Notes: generated by a model from the sequence alone, not told the origin. A stretch of DNA of 64,000 nucleotides from Collinsella sp. (GCA_019414565.1 DXLU01000007.1:128552-192551), one strand, 5' to 3'; positions 26,395 through 35,833 are shown, counted from the first letter of the stretch. Numbers and translations are program-made.

Positions 26395-27600
26395 ATGACC
26401 ACCCCCGACGAAAAGACACTCGCCACGCTCACCAAGCTGTTTGAGGAGGAGTTTGGCCCCATCGGCGATCGCCAGGTGCTCTATGTGCACGCGCCCGGCC
26501 GCTCCGAGATCAGCGGCAACCACACCGATCACGAGGGCGGTCACGTTATCGCCGGCTCGCTCGATGTCGCCGTCGACGGCATCGCCGTGGCAACCGATTC
26601 CAACAAGGTCCGCGTCGCAGACGAGGGCTATCCTACGTTTGAGATCACGCTCGACACGCTGGATGTTCAGGAGTCCGAGAAGGGCACGTCCGCGAGCCTC
26701 GTGCGCGGTATGGCCCACGAAATCGCTGCTCTGGGCGTTGAGCCCCAGGGGTTCGACTTTGCCTTTACCTGCTCCGTCCCCTCGGGTGGCGGCCTTTCTA
26801 GCTCCGCCGCTGTCGAGGCGGCTTACGGCCGCGCCATGGAGACGCTCTGGGGCGCGCCCGCCATTGAGCCCGTCACGCTCGCCCAGATGAGTCAGCGCAC
26901 CGAGAACAACTACTACGGCAAGCCCTGCGGTCTGATGGACCAGGCCGCTGTGTGCCTGGGCGGCCTTGCCTACATGGACTTTGAGGACCAGGCCCAGCCT
27001 AAGACCCAAAAGCTCGAGCTCAACTTTGAGGATCACGGTTATGCGCTTGTGCTCGTTAAGGTTGGCGCCGACCATGTGGCAGCTACCGACGACTACGCCG
27101 CCATTCCGCGCGAGATGCAGGGCGTCGCTGCCGAGTTTGGCAAGGCACGCCTGTGCGAGGTCGACGTTGCCGACTTTGACGCTAAACTCCCCGAGCTGCG
27201 CGCCAAGCTGGGCGACCGCGCCTGCCTGCGCGCCGTTCACTACTGGTACGAGAACGGCCTGGTCGACAAGCGCTGGGCAGCCCTGAACGCTGGCGACATT
27301 GACCAGTTCCTGGTCCTGACGCGCGAGTCCGGCGCCAGCTCTGCCATGTACCTGCAGAATGTTGTTGCCAAGCTGGGTTCCGAGCAGCCTTCCATGTATG
27401 CCCTGGCGCTGGCCGAGCACGTGCTCGACGGCCGCGGCGCCGTCCGTATCCACGGTGGCGGCTTTGGTGGCACCATCCAGGCCTTCGTGCCGCTCGATCT
27501 GGTCGACACCTTCATTGCCAAGATGAACGGCTGGCTGGGCGAGGGCTCTGCCCGTCACTACGCCATCTCTGACAAGGGGGCTTACGCGGCATGGCTGTAA
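26395..27600 (+). CDS. galK: Galactokinase
   Basis: This GHMP kinase (401 residues) phosphorylates galactose to galactose-1-phosphate. It shows the galactokinase signature GRSEISGNHTDHEGGHV (a variant of GR.NLIGEHTDY), the ATP-loop PSGGGLSSSAAVE and the C-terminal RIHGGGFGGTIQAF. The ATG at 26395 follows GGAAAGGAC; the open frame upstream runs through the operator DNA and is not used. It overlaps galT by 10 bases, forming a Leloir operon under the divergent LacI protein. Confidence 0.94.
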   Translation: MTTPDEKTLATLTKLFEEEFGPIGDRQVLYVHAPGRSEISGNHTDHEGGHVIAGSLDVAVDGIAVATDSNKVRVADEGYPTFEITLDTLDVQESEKGTSASLVRGMAHEIAALGVEPQGFDFAFTCSVPSGGGLSSSAAVEAAYGRAMETLWGAPAIEPVTLAQMSQRTENNYYGKPCGLMDQAAVCLGGLAYMDFEDQAQPKTQKLELNFEDHGYALVLVKVGADHVAATDDYAAIPREMQGVAAEFGKARLCEVDVADFDAKLPELRAKLGDRACLRAVHYWYENGLVDKRWAALNAGDIDQFLVLTRESGASSAMYLQNVVAKLGSEQPSMYALALAEHVLDGRGAVRIHGGGFGGTIQAFVPLDLVDTFIAKMNGWLGEGSARHYAISDKGAYAAWL

Positions 27601-29219
27601 TGACTGACGTGAGCGAAGCCGCGCAGAACCTGATCGAGTACGCCATCCACCGATCGATGATCGGACAGGACGATCGCATCTGGGCCTACAACACCATTTT
27701 GGAGTGCATCGGCGCTACGGGCCCCGCGCTCGATATGGCCTGGGCGCTCCAGGTTGAGAAACTCTCGCTCTTGCACCCCAATACCCTGCCCGACTTTGAT
27801 CTTGAAGGCACGCTTGCCGCGCTTTCCGAGGCCGCCGTTACCAACGGTGCCGCCGAGGACACGGCGTCGGGCCGCGACCGCATCGCCATGCGCATCATGG
27901 GCGCGCTCATGCCGAGGCCTTCGGTTGTAAACGAAGAGTTCAACGGACGTATGGGCGTCAACGAGCCCCGCGCCGCGACCGACTGGTTCTACGGCCTGTG
28001 CTGCGATGCCGGCTATGTGCGCCGCGCCGCCATCGCACGCAACATCAAATGGAGCACCCCCACCAACTGGGGTGACCTGGAAATCACCATCAACCTGTCC
28101 AAGCCTGAGAAGGACCCGCGCGATATCGCCGCGGCAGGTGCAGCCAAGAACACGGGCGAGAAGTATCCCGCCTGCCAGCTCTGCATCGAAAACGAGGGCT
28201 ATCCCGGACGCTCCGCCGCAGCCGACGGCGGCGCTCACCCCGCCCGCCAGAATCTGCGCGTTATCCCCATCCAGCTCGACGACGAGCGCTGGGGCTTCCA
28301 GTACAGCCCGTACGCGTACTTTAACGAGCACTGCATTGCCATGAGCTCCGAGCATCGTCCGATGCACGTCGACCGCAAGGGCCTGACCTGCCTGCTCGAC
28401 TTTGTGGACCTGTTCCCGCATTACTTCATCGGCTCCAACGCCGACCTGCCTATCGTGGGCGGCTCGATTCTGTCGCACGACCACTTCCAGGGCGGCGCGC
28501 ACGAGTTCCCCATGATGCACGCCGCCGAGGTCTCGCAGTTTAGCGTGCCCGGCTTTGACGGCGTTACGGGCGCCGTGTTGCAGTGGCCGCTTTCGGTGCT
28601 GCGCCTGCGCTCGCACGACCGTGCTCAGTTGCTCGACGCCGCCGAGAAGATTATCCTCGCCTGGCGCGAGTGGACCGATGAGTCGGTGGGCGTCATCGCG
28701 CACACGGCCGACGGCGTGGCGCACAACACCGTGACGCCGGTCATCCGCCGCGTCGACTCCCGCGGCAATGCCGGCGGCGAGACTTACGAGGCCTACCTGG
28801 CGCTTCGCTGCAACATCACAACCGACGAGCATCCGCTGGGCGTGTTCCATCCGCATGCCGAGTATCACCATATTAAGAAGGAAAACATCGGCCTGATCGA
28901 GGTCATGGGCTTGGCCATTTTGCCGCCGCGCCTGGTTCCCGAGCTCGGCGCTGTCCGCGAGCACCTGCTGGCGGCCAAGGTCGATGCCAGCTACGACCTT
29001 GCCGGCGCGCTCGAGGGCGACGACCTCTGCCGTAGCCATGCCGCGTGGGCCGAGGATGTCTATGCCCGCCGCGCCGACGAGCTTACGGCGGATAGCGCCA
29101 TCGGCATCCTGCACGAGGAAGTCGGCGTAGTGTTTGGCCACGTGCTCGACAACGCCGGCGTCTTTAAGTGGGACGAAGCCGGCCGCGCCGCCCAGCAGCG
29201 CTTTATCGACTCACTGTAA
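27591..29219 (+). CDS. galT: UDP-glucose--hexose-1-phosphate uridylyltransferase, type 2
   Basis: This 542-residue enzyme swaps UMP between UDP-glucose and galactose-1-phosphate. It belongs to the long Gram-positive GalT branch, seen in TNWGDLEITINLSKPEKDP, SNADLPIVGGSILSHDHFQGG (active-site His region) and HPHAEYHHIKKENIGLIEV. It starts inside the end of galK; an alternative ATG at 27600 overlaps the galK stop. No galE is present in the window, so epimerisation must be encoded elsewhere. Confidence 0.94.
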   Translation: MAVMTDVSEAAQNLIEYAIHRSMIGQDDRIWAYNTILECIGATGPALDMAWALQVEKLSLLHPNTLPDFDLEGTLAALSEAAVTNGAAEDTASGRDRIAMRIMGALMPRPSVVNEEFNGRMGVNEPRAATDWFYGLCCDAGYVRRAAIARNIKWSTPTNWGDLEITINLSKPEKDPRDIAAAGAAKNTGEKYPACQLCIENEGYPGRSAAADGGAHPARQNLRVIPIQLDDERWGFQYSPYAYFNEHCIAMSSEHRPMHVDRKGLTCLLDFVDLFPHYFIGSNADLPIVGGSILSHDHFQGGAHEFPMMHAAEVSQFSVPGFDGVTGAVLQWPLSVLRLRSHDRAQLLDAAEKIILAWREWTDESVGVIAHTADGVAHNTVTPVIRRVDSRGNAGGETYEAYLALRCNITTDEHPLGVFHPHAEYHHIKKENIGLIEVMGLAILPPRLVPELGAVREHLLAAKVDASYDLAGALEGDDLCRSHAAWAEDVYARRADELTADSAIGILHEEVGVVFGHVLDNAGVFKWDEAGRAAQQRFIDSL

Positions 29220-29248
29220 TGATCCCTTGGGGACGGAGGAAAACGGAC
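29220..29248. repeat. Dispersed repeat 'GATCCCTTGGGGACGGAGG', copy 1
   Basis: The block immediately after galT recurs inverted at about 52489-52517. Confidence 0.6.
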
Positions 29249-29265
29249 TATTTCGTCTTCAAGAT

Positions 29266-29306
29266 AACGGCGCCCGCCGGCAACATCGCCGACGGGCGCC
29301 GTTTTT
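29266..29306 (+). terminator. galKT terminator
   Basis: Stem aacggcgcccg/cgggcgccgtt followed by five T residues. It also lies ahead of the convergent lacC stop. Confidence 0.85.
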
Positions 29307-29327
29307 GAGTGTTCGTTGTCGCGACTC

Positions 29328-30263
29328 CTAGAGTTCAGTCACGACAACGTTGTTGTAGATCTCGTCCCAGCGATCCATGACCAGGTGGCCGGTCTTGGGA
29401 TCCATGGCGTTGAGCTTGCCGCAGGTATTGGCGGTCTTGAGCACCGTGACGTCGTCGGCACCAGCAGCAATGGCATGCGCAAAACCGGCGATGGTCGAGT
29501 CGCCGGAACCCGTTGCGTTCACAGCCGCAATCGCGGGCGTCTTGGCGCGGAACGCGCGACCCTCATGGAAGCCCACCGAACCGGCAGCGCCCATCGAAAC
29601 GACAACCCAGGGAATACCGGCAAAGCGGCCATCGGCGGCAAGCGCCTCGCGCAGGGCATCGACATCATCGGTCGTAAAGGACGTACCCAGTAGGCCGTTA
29701 ATCTCGGTCAGGTTGGGCTTTACGAGCTCGGGCTTAGCGTCGGACTCCAGCGCTGCCTCCAGCGATGCACCCGAGGTGTCGAGCAGCACCTTGGCGCCCG
29801 CCTCCTCGGCGATCTTGACGAGCTCGGCATAGTAGCCGGCATCGACGCCACGCGGCAGCGAGCCCGAAAGCGTCACAACGTCCGCCTTCGCCGCGAGCTC
29901 GGCGAACTTGGCCGTAAAGGCCTCGAGCTCGGCCGGGGCGATTTGCGGGCCGCTCTCCAGCAGCTCGGTCTGATTACCCTCGTGCAGAATATTCAGGCAA
30001 ATGCGCGTCTCACCGGCGATGGGCACAAAGTCGTTCTTGACGCCGTCGGCATCCATAAGCTCGGCCATATAGGCACCCATGTGGCCGCCAAGCAGACCAG
30101 TCGCGAGCACGTCGTCTCCCAGTTGCAGCAGCACGCGGCTCACGTTGAGGCCCTTGCCGCCAGCGGTCTTTTCGGGCGTCACACGGTTAACGTCGTCAAT
30201 GACCAGCTTGTCGAGCTGATAGCGCGTATCAATCGACGGGTTCATGGTAACGGTCAGAATCAT
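29328..30263 (-). CDS. lacC: Tagatose-6-phosphate kinase / 1-phosphofructokinase family, copy 1
   Basis: This PfkB-family sugar kinase has 311 residues. It has N-terminal MILTVTMNPSIDTRYQLD, the PfkB glycine motif GGKGLNVSRVL, and the C-terminal catalytic motif NATGSGDSTIAGFAHAI with the base Asp. The lacAB genes and the paired lacX gene nearby favour tagatose-6-phosphate as substrate, giving tagatose-1,6-bisphosphate. ATG at 30263 follows CAGGAG. A very similar second copy lies at 54113-55048 next to the GalNAc genes. 1-Phosphofructokinase activity cannot be excluded by eye. Confidence 0.88.
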   Translation of the reverse strand: MILTVTMNPSIDTRYQLDKLVIDDVNRVTPEKTAGGKGLNVSRVLLQLGDDVLATGLLGGHMGAYMAELMDADGVKNDFVPIAGETRICLNILHEGNQTELLESGPQIAPAELEAFTAKFAELAAKADVVTLSGSLPRGVDAGYYAELVKIAEEAGAKVLLDTSGASLEAALESDAKPELVKPNLTEINGLLGTSFTTDDVDALREALAADGRFAGIPWVVVSMGAAGSVGFHEGRAFRAKTPAIAAVNATGSGDSTIAGFAHAIAAGADDVTVLKTANTCGKLNAMDPKTGHLVMDRWDEIYNNVVVTEL

Positions 30264-30316
30264 ATTGAACTCCTGTTCCGGGGCGGCATGACCCACCCCA
30301 AACATACGATAGCTCG

Positions 30317-31198
30317 TTAAAGGATCTCGATCTCAAAGCCGCGGGTGACGGTCTCCCCCGGCTTGGCAACCAGGCAGCCACGCTTGTGCTCCAGAATATC
30401 GTCCTCATCGGAGCAGGTAGACAGGCCGCCCCACGGTTCCACGGCCACAAAGTCGCCCTCGGGCTTGCTCCACACAATCAGGTACGGCATATCCTGGAAC
30501 GTCAGGCGCACGCCCTTGTCCTCGGTTTTCTTGGTCAGCGTAACCACGCGGCTCTCGAGCACATCAAAGATGGTCTCCGCGAAGTCGAAGAGTTCGTGGG
30601 TAAGCGGCAGGTTCTGGTCGATCATGGGGTTCTTACTGCGATGCTCAACATCAATCAGGCCCGTCGAGGGAACGGCAGTACAGAGCTCGGCGGCCTCACG
30701 CTGATCAAAACGAAGCTCATAGTCGTCATAGGACTCGCCCTCGTCGAGCGGGCACTTAAAGCCGGGGTGACCACCCACAAAGAATGGCATATCCTCGGTG
30801 CCCTCATTGGTCACCTCGTACGACACGGCCACCTTTTCCGAATCGATCGTGTAGCGAGCAACGATCTTAAACGGATACGGGTACTGCTCAAGCAACTCGG
30901 CATGGTCGGCAGTGCTTAGGCTCAGCGCAACCATGTTGTCGCTCTGCTCCTCGAGCTTCCACTCCTGCTTGCGGGCAAAGCCGTGGCGGGCAAGCTTGAC
31001 CTCGCGGCCACCCATGGTCATCGCGCGGCCATCACGAAGGCCGCCGCAAATCGGAAAGCAAATGGGTGCCTGGCCCGACCAGACCGAAGGATCGCCCTGC
31101 CACAGGTACTCGCGACCGTTGGCTTTAATCGAAGTGAACGATCCGCCAGCCGTGCTCAGTGCCACACGAATAGAACCGTTATCAAGAACAAACTCCAT
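30317..31198 (-). CDS. lacX: Aldose 1-epimerase-like protein (LacX type), copy 1
   Basis: This 293-residue protein has a galactose-mutarotase fold. It shows SFTSIKANGREYLWQGDPSV, the family FFVGGHPGFKCPLDEG and FVAVEPWGGLST. LacX-type proteins sit in lac operons and are thought to interconvert anomers of a sugar or sugar phosphate. It is followed 53 bases downstream by lacC, the same pairing as at 55108-54113, so the two genes travel as a unit. Exact substrate unknown. Confidence 0.85.
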   Translation of the reverse strand: MEFVLDNGSIRVALSTAGGSFTSIKANGREYLWQGDPSVWSGQAPICFPICGGLRDGRAMTMGGREVKLARHGFARKQEWKLEEQSDNMVALSLSTADHAELLEQYPYPFKIVARYTIDSEKVAVSYEVTNEGTEDMPFFVGGHPGFKCPLDEGESYDDYELRFDQREAAELCTAVPSTGLIDVEHRSKNPMIDQNLPLTHELFDFAETIFDVLESRVVTLTKKTEDKGVRLTFQDMPYLIVWSKPEGDFVAVEPWGGLSTCSDEDDILEHKRGCLVAKPGETVTRGFEIEIL

Positions 31199-31573
31199 AG
31201 GAGCCTTCCCTTTCGTACGCCAGCCCGCCGAGTCAGTGGGGCTGATAGAAAACCGGCCCGCGCCCCCTCACAGAAACGCGAGCCGTCAATTGAAAAGCTA
31301 CAGAATGCCGGGTACCGCCAAAACGAAGCACTCAAGCCAAGCAAGCAAACGTGTTATCGGAGCAGCTTGCCGTATCAGAAATCTTCGCAACAACAGCGGT
31401 AACCCCACAGGTCACTCAGACATCAGCGAGAAGCCAGCTGGCGAGGCAAGGTGCCGTGAAGCGAGACGGCATTGACCTTCTGGTCATGCCGTCGAAGCTG
31501 AGCGGCAGATTGCCCGCCAGATGGCTTCGCAGCGTCGACCCGTTACGCGGTTTGGCAAAACCGCGTAACCCCA
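31199..31573. other. 375-bp gap between lacB and lacX
   Basis: No gene is supported. Perfect 12-bp arms GTTACGCGGTTT (31542-31553) and its complement (31558-31569) form a tight hairpin just after the lacB stop, a probable terminator. The lacX promoter must lie toward 31200-31350 on the minus strand. Confidence 0.5.
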
Positions 31574-32098
31574 CTAGTCGTGATATTCGCCGCGGTCCCA
31601 CTTCTCGAGGAACTCGTCAAAGAAGTGCGGGTCAGCCTGAGCCTCGGCATCGGCCTTATTGCAAGCGTCGATCTTGGCGATCAGGGCATCGTGCTCGGGG
31701 GTCTTCTCGTAGGGCTCCTCCAGGAAGGCAAGCATGATGTCGGCCATCAGGAACTCGCCGGTAATCTTGCCGCCAAAGCCCACGATGTTGGCGTTGAGCT
31801 CGCGACGGGCATACAGGGCAGAGGTCATGTCGCGGACCAGGGCGCAGCGAGCGCCGGGAACCTTGTTGACGGCGTTGGTGATGCCGATGCCGGTGCCGCA
31901 CAGGGCCACGCCAAAGTCGGCCTTGCCGCTGGCAACAGCCTCGCCCACGGCCTTGCCGTAGATGGGATAGTGCGTACGGGTGTGGCTGTAGGTGCCGCAG
32001 TCGAGCACCTTGTAGCCAGCCTGCTCCAGGCGGTCGGCCAGATAGATCTTCTCGTCCGTAACGATATGGTCGCAACCGATTGCGATGGTCTTCTTCAT
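31574..32098 (-). CDS. lacB: Galactose-6-phosphate isomerase subunit LacB
   Basis: This 174-residue RpiB/LacB-fold protein forms, with LacA, the isomerase that converts galactose-6-phosphate to tagatose-6-phosphate. Motifs: IAIGCDHIVTDEK, GVALCGTGIGITNAVNKVPG with the catalytic Cys, and NIVGFGGKITGEFLMADIM. The length matches LacB (about 171). GAAAGGAC precedes the ATG. It follows lacA by 63 bases. Confidence 0.93.
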   Translation of the reverse strand: MKKTIAIGCDHIVTDEKIYLADRLEQAGYKVLDCGTYSHTRTHYPIYGKAVGEAVASGKADFGVALCGTGIGITNAVNKVPGARCALVRDMTSALYARRELNANIVGFGGKITGEFLMADIMLAFLEEPYEKTPEHDALIAKIDACNKADAEAQADPHFFDEFLEKWDRGEYHD

Positions 32099-32161
32099 CA
32101 GAACGTCCTTTCGTCTGAATTCACAAGTTGAGGTAGAAGTTCGAGTTCTCGGTGGCTCTCG

Positions 32162-32590
32162 TTAGGCCATCTTGTTGAGCATGTCGACACGGATCTGGTG
32201 ACGGCCGCCGGCGTACTGGGCGCGCAGGAACTCGCGGGTGATCTTCTTGGCGACCTCGGTGCCCACAACGCCCGGGCCCATGGTGACCATGCGCGAACCG
32301 TTGTGCTCGCGGGTCATGTAAGCGGAACGCTCGTCGGAAATGTTGGCGACGACCATGCCCTTGATCTTGACGGCGGCCATATAGGAGCCGACGCCGTACT
32401 TATCGAATGCGAAGCCCTGGGAATCCTTGTGCTCCAGCAGGTCCTTGGCAACGGCGGTCGCGGAATCGACAAAGTCCGCGGCAGGGGTCTCGGAATAGTC
32501 GACGACCTCGTGACCGTCGGCGATGAGCATCTCCTTGATGGACTCCTTCATCGACATACCGTCGGCATCGGAAGCGATTACAACCCTCAT
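32162..32590 (-). CDS. lacA: Galactose-6-phosphate isomerase subunit LacA
   Basis: This 142-residue partner of LacB has exactly the usual LacA length. It begins MRVVIASDADGMSMKESIKE and shares the fold (VDSATAVAKDL; GSRMVTMGPGVVGTEVAK), but the catalytic Cys segment present in LacB is absent, as expected for LacA. AAGGAGG precedes the ATG. It is the first gene of lacAB, under a control region rich in GAACA boxes and the ACCGTTCACGG motif. Confidence 0.93.
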   Translation of the reverse strand: MRVVIASDADGMSMKESIKEMLIADGHEVVDYSETPAADFVDSATAVAKDLLEHKDSQGFAFDKYGVGSYMAAVKIKGMVVANISDERSAYMTREHNGSRMVTMGPGVVGTEVAKKITREFLRAQYAGGRHQIRVDMLNKMA

Positions 32591-32684
32591 GACATCCTCC
32601 TTGAGAGATACGCAGGTGCGTAGTTTCTGTTTGGAAGTGTTGAATCGCGTTCAGGTCCGGGCATCTGAATGTGCGGTTCTTCAC

Positions 32685-32772
32685 TGTTCATGTTTATTTG
32701 AACACATTCGAACAGCGACTGCAACCATTATTTGTTTATCTTTGTTCTTTTTTGAACAAATACCGTTCACGG
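32685..32772. promoter_or_regulatory. lacAB control region: GAACA dyads plus ACCGTTCACGG
   Basis: TGTTCA and TGAACA flank eight bases at 32685-32704. TTTGTTC and GAACAAA flank six bases at 32741-32760. ACCGTTCACGG lies at 32762-32772. The GAACAA ends match boxes before lacF and before the DeoR gene at 50932, suggesting LacR-type control. Confidence 0.5.
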
Positions 32773-32824
32773 ATGATTGGCGACCGTTTGAGCCCGGCGC
32801 AGACGTAGCGACCATGTGTTCAGC

Positions 32825-32864
32825 AAACAAAAGGGCGGCCGAGAACGTGTCTCGGCCGCCCTTC
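32825..32864 (-). terminator. Terminator of the 33.9-32.9 kb membrane gene
   Basis: Stem aagggcggccgaga/tctcggccgccctt, followed on the minus strand by a T-rich run. Confidence 0.8.
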
Positions 32865-32897
32865 TTACGGTTGATCTTCCAAAGATCGCTTTGCCGC

Positions 32898-33911
32898 TTA
32901 CTCAGACTGCCCGCTCTTCTTGGCATGTTTGGACGGAGCGCTCAGAAAACGGCCCGTCAAATAGTTCGCCGGGCCAGAGATATCGATCCCCAGTAGCGTG
33001 TGTCCCAGCCACAGAAACGCCACGAGCACCAGCAGCGGGATAACGCACGAGGTCACGATCATCACGATGACGCCTTCGATCAGATCGGTCACCTGCCGCA
33101 CGATCTCGTCGGTCATCTGCTTGGCACCACTGGTTACCGACGTGACCAGGCTCGAGGCCCCGTCAGTCAACTGCTCGAGTACGTTTTTGGACTCCGTGGC
33201 CTCGGCCTTTTTCTTGCTTGTCTTGGAGTTATCGCCATCTGCCGCACTCGCAGCGTCGGCCGACTTTTGCTCGGCCGCCTCGATGCTAACGCGATACGTT
33301 TCATCGACCTTCTGCGACACCCATACGCTCGCGGGCACAAGCGCCATGCCGATCACGGCAACCACCAACACGCGCGTCGCCACACGGCGCAGGACGGCGC
33401 TCGTGCTCCAGCGCCCGTGAATGCCAAGCGACACCGCAAAGAGCACCAACGCAAACGGGATTAAGATACCCAAGCCAATCGACCACAAAATCGTGAGCAA
33501 GTATTTCTCCAGGTATAGCACGGCAAGCACGATACCAAGGTTGCCTGAAAGCTGCGCGAGCTGCTCGGCAACCGGCGTCCCCGTATCACCCGGCAGCGCG
33601 GTAATGCCCGCAGACAGCGCCACGCACGAGGCCGTGAGCGCCAGTACGTTACCTTTCTTTTGATCGATGACCTCGATGGTGGAGTCCCAAGTCTTGGTAT
33701 CGGCAAAATGCGGACGAGCCACAAAGCCCGACAGCAAGGCCAGTACCACGAGCACAACGATGAAGCCAATCTGCAGCTTTTTGTTTGCGCACACGACATC
33801 GGACAGGCTGGGCTGCAGCTCGGTTACCGTCGTGTGCTCGGTTATCTGGACAGGACGTCCATGAGCCATCTCGTGCGCGTCTCTCTTTTGAATCAATCCG
33901 TTGTCCGGCAT
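32898..33911 (-). CDS. Conserved membrane protein of unknown function (337 aa)
   Basis: Visible layout: a hydrophilic N-terminus (1-45), one membrane helix (about 46-65), an extracytoplasmic stretch, two further helices (about 120-170), another near 185-205, a charged Ala/Lys/Ser-rich coiled region (about 215-290), and a final helix at about 280-315. GAGGAGG precedes the ATG at 33911. I do not recognise a family and no enzyme motif is seen. It lies between lacF and lacA with its own terminator, so it is probably not part of lactose transport. Confidence 0.75.
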   Translation of the reverse strand: MPDNGLIQKRDAHEMAHGRPVQITEHTTVTELQPSLSDVVCANKKLQIGFIVVLVVLALLSGFVARPHFADTKTWDSTIEVIDQKKGNVLALTASCVALSAGITALPGDTGTPVAEQLAQLSGNLGIVLAVLYLEKYLLTILWSIGLGILIPFALVLFAVSLGIHGRWSTSAVLRRVATRVLVVAVIGMALVPASVWVSQKVDETYRVSIEAAEQKSADAASAADGDNSKTSKKKAEATESKNVLEQLTDGASSLVTSVTSGAKQMTDEIVRQVTDLIEGVIVMIVTSCVIPLLVLVAFLWLGHTLLGIDISGPANYLTGRFLSAPSKHAKKSGQSE

Positions 33912-33999
33912 TTGGATACCTCCTCATTCCGGCCTGTAATGCGGTGGAAAGTATACCCACCCATCGAAAAACCGAACGGAAGGGCGGCAGAGCACCCCA

Positions 34000-34090
34000 A
34001 GACGTCCCCAATGACTAGTCGTTTAAGAACGTCCCCAATGACTAAAGGAGTGGCCCCAAACTGCCGGCAGATAAGGAACGTCCCCAGGTG
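34000..34090. repeat. Dispersed repeat 'AACGTCCCCAATGACT', copy 2
   Basis: Contains GACGTCCCCAATGACTAGTC, then GTCGTTTAAGAACGTCCCCA and GGAACGTCCCC, matching blocks at 5485-5588. Confidence 0.65.
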
Positions 34091-34103
34091 CCGGGTAAAC
34101 AGA

Positions 34104-34140
34104 AAAGCCCTGTCGCGAGTTTGCGGCAGAGCTTTTGGAA
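34104..34140 (-). terminator. lacF terminator
   Basis: Arms ctgtcgc/gcggcag with outer aaaagc/gcttttt pairing directly after the lacF stop. Confidence 0.55.
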
Positions 34141-34163
34141 GGGGACTTGGTTGTGAAGGCTCG

Positions 34164-34502
34164 TTAGGCGAGTTTGGCCTCGAGTGCGGCGATGCGCTTA
34201 TAGGCATCGATGGTAAAGCGGGTCTGCTTCTCCAGGATCATGGTGGTCATGAGAGTATCCTGAGCGTGAGCCATGATGAAGGTCATCTCCATCTCGCCGC
34301 CGCCGGCCTCCTGCGAAAGCAGCTTGGTCTGCGTGTCGTGGGCGCCGATAAGTGCATCGCTGGCATCCTTGTGCAGCTGCTCGGCCTTCTCAAAATCACC
34401 CTCGCGAGCAGCATCGAGCGCTGCAAGCAAATCGGTCTGGGCGTCGCCCGCGTATGCGACAATCTCGAATCCAACCATCGAGATTTCTTCTTTGGTTGCC
34501 AT
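34164..34502 (-). CDS. lacF: PTS lactose/cellobiose-family EIIA
   Basis: This 112-residue cytosolic phosphocarrier passes phosphate from HPr to the EIIB domain of a LacE protein. The phosphorylated histidine is His79 in MAHAQDTLMT. The N-terminus GFEIVAYAGDAQTDLL matches LacF. GAAAGGA precedes the ATG. It is the only EIIA of this family in the window, while three EIICB proteins (36079, 40999, 45972) lack one, so it probably serves all of them. Confidence 0.93.
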   Translation of the reverse strand: MATKEEISMVGFEIVAYAGDAQTDLLAALDAAREGDFEKAEQLHKDASDALIGAHDTQTKLLSQEAGGGEMEMTFIMAHAQDTLMTTMILEKQTRFTIDAYKRIAALEAKLA

Positions 34503-34586
34503 ATTGCGTTCCTTTCACATATGAACCAATGGAGAGCATCGCGTCCGGGCATACGCGCTGCGTTGTGTATGATAGAAACATTAACA

Positions 34587-34605
34587 TTCAAACAAAAAAG
34601 AACAA
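34587..34605. promoter_or_regulatory. Candidate DeoR/LacR box before lacF
   Basis: TTCAAACAAAAAAGAACAA has the same 8-5-6 layout as TTCAAACAGTAACGAACAA at 50966-50984. A related TTCGAACAATATCAAACAC lies at 34668-34686. Confidence 0.55.
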
Positions 34606-34645
34606 TGCAAAACGGAATATTGAGCTATAAACGGTCGATTTTTGC

Positions 34646-34656
34646 CCGTGAACGGT
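34646..34656 (-). promoter_or_regulatory. ACCGTTCACGG motif, lacF region
   Basis: Exact 11-mer on the minus strand. Confidence 0.5.
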
Positions 34657-34716
34657 TTTTTAACCAATTCGAACAATATCAAACACTATTAGCGGCAACC
34701 CAAACAGGTCCGTACC

Positions 34717-35721
34717 CTAGCGCAAATCGCGTACCGTATCGCCCTTTACGAGCACGCCGGGGATCAGCACGTGTTCCACGCCAGGCGCAACTCCCTCGGC
34801 GCCGGCGATCTTGTCGACCGCCCACATGCCGACACGCTTGTTATCAAAGCGCACCGTGGTCAGGCGACGATCGGGCACGATGTCGCCCAGGCTGTCATCG
34901 ACACCCACCACGCTCACGTCCTCGGGCACGCGCTTTCCGCGCGACTCGAGCCCGCGAATGCAGCCGTAGGCCATGGCATCGTTGGAGGCATAGATGGCCG
35001 TGCAGGTCGGATCGTCCGCCAGAGCCTGACCGGCAGCATAGCCGCTCTGCGCCGTCCAATCGCCACGAATGAATCGCGGCGGCTCAATACCATGTGCGCG
35101 CAATGTCTCACGCCAGCCCTCCTCGCGCTGCATGCCCGAAAGCGAGCGCTCGGGACACGAGATAAAGTGCACGGTCTTGTGCCCCTGCCCCAGCAAGTAC
35201 TCGACCACCTGGCGCGAGCAATCGAACTGGTCGTTATCGACCGTCGAGCACAGCGGGTGCTCCAGCATGGTAACGAGCACCGTCTGCATACCGGGCAGCG
35301 GCTCAAAGGTGCCAAAGTCCGCCGGCATGCGGTTCATAATCACAACCATGCCGTCCACCGGCAGTGCGCTCATGCGCGACGATGCGCTCTCGAGGGTATA
35401 CGGATGCCCGTCTACTTTAGTGAGGGTGATGGCATAGCCATGTTTGTCGGCCGCGGCGGCAAAGCCCTCCATACGGTCGAGGTTGCCGGTACCGGTAATG
35501 TTGAACATGGCGACGCCGACCGTCTTGAACTTGCCGCGACGCAGCGAGCGGCCGGCAAAGTTTGGACGATAGCCAAGCTCGCGCATGGCGGCGCGCACGC
35601 GCTCCTTGGTCTCGGGGCGCACACTGGGCGAATCGTGCACGGTGCGCGAGACCGTCTGTTCCGAGACGCCCGCGAGGCGCGCCACGTCTTTGACGGATAC
35701 CGATTTTTTAACAGCGGCCAT
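34717..35721 (-). CDS. LacI-family repressor of the first lacE-lacG operon
   Basis: This 334-residue regulator has the N-terminal helix-turn-helix VKDVARLAGVSEQTVSRTVH and a ligand-binding domain with TAIYASNDAMAYGCIRGLES and EDVSVVGVDD. It is divergent from lacE (36079). Two matching sites, AATGTTAACGTTGCCATT and its inverse, lie in the shared gap. It therefore probably represses lacEG, with a sugar or sugar phosphate as inducer. Confidence 0.9.
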   Translation of the reverse strand: MAAVKKSVSVKDVARLAGVSEQTVSRTVHDSPSVRPETKERVRAAMRELGYRPNFAGRSLRRGKFKTVGVAMFNITGTGNLDRMEGFAAAADKHGYAITLTKVDGHPYTLESASSRMSALPVDGMVVIMNRMPADFGTFEPLPGMQTVLVTMLEHPLCSTVDNDQFDCSRQVVEYLLGQGHKTVHFISCPERSLSGMQREEGWRETLRAHGIEPPRFIRGDWTAQSGYAAGQALADDPTCTAIYASNDAMAYGCIRGLESRGKRVPEDVSVVGVDDSLGDIVPDRRLTTVRFDNKRVGMWAVDKIAGAEGVAPGVEHVLIPGVLVKGDTVRDLR

Positions 35722-35833
35722 AGGTCGATCTTTCTATGTCAACGATGCCATTGACGGCATCCTGCGCAGTCATTTTAAACGTCTTCAAGTATATCCAACG
35801 CCTCCTCCGCAATACGCTCACCACCCAAAACCT

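Noticed and set aside
31199..31573. Small genes in the lacB-lacX gap
   Set aside because: Short frames here have no ribosome sites and atypical composition; only a hairpin is supported.
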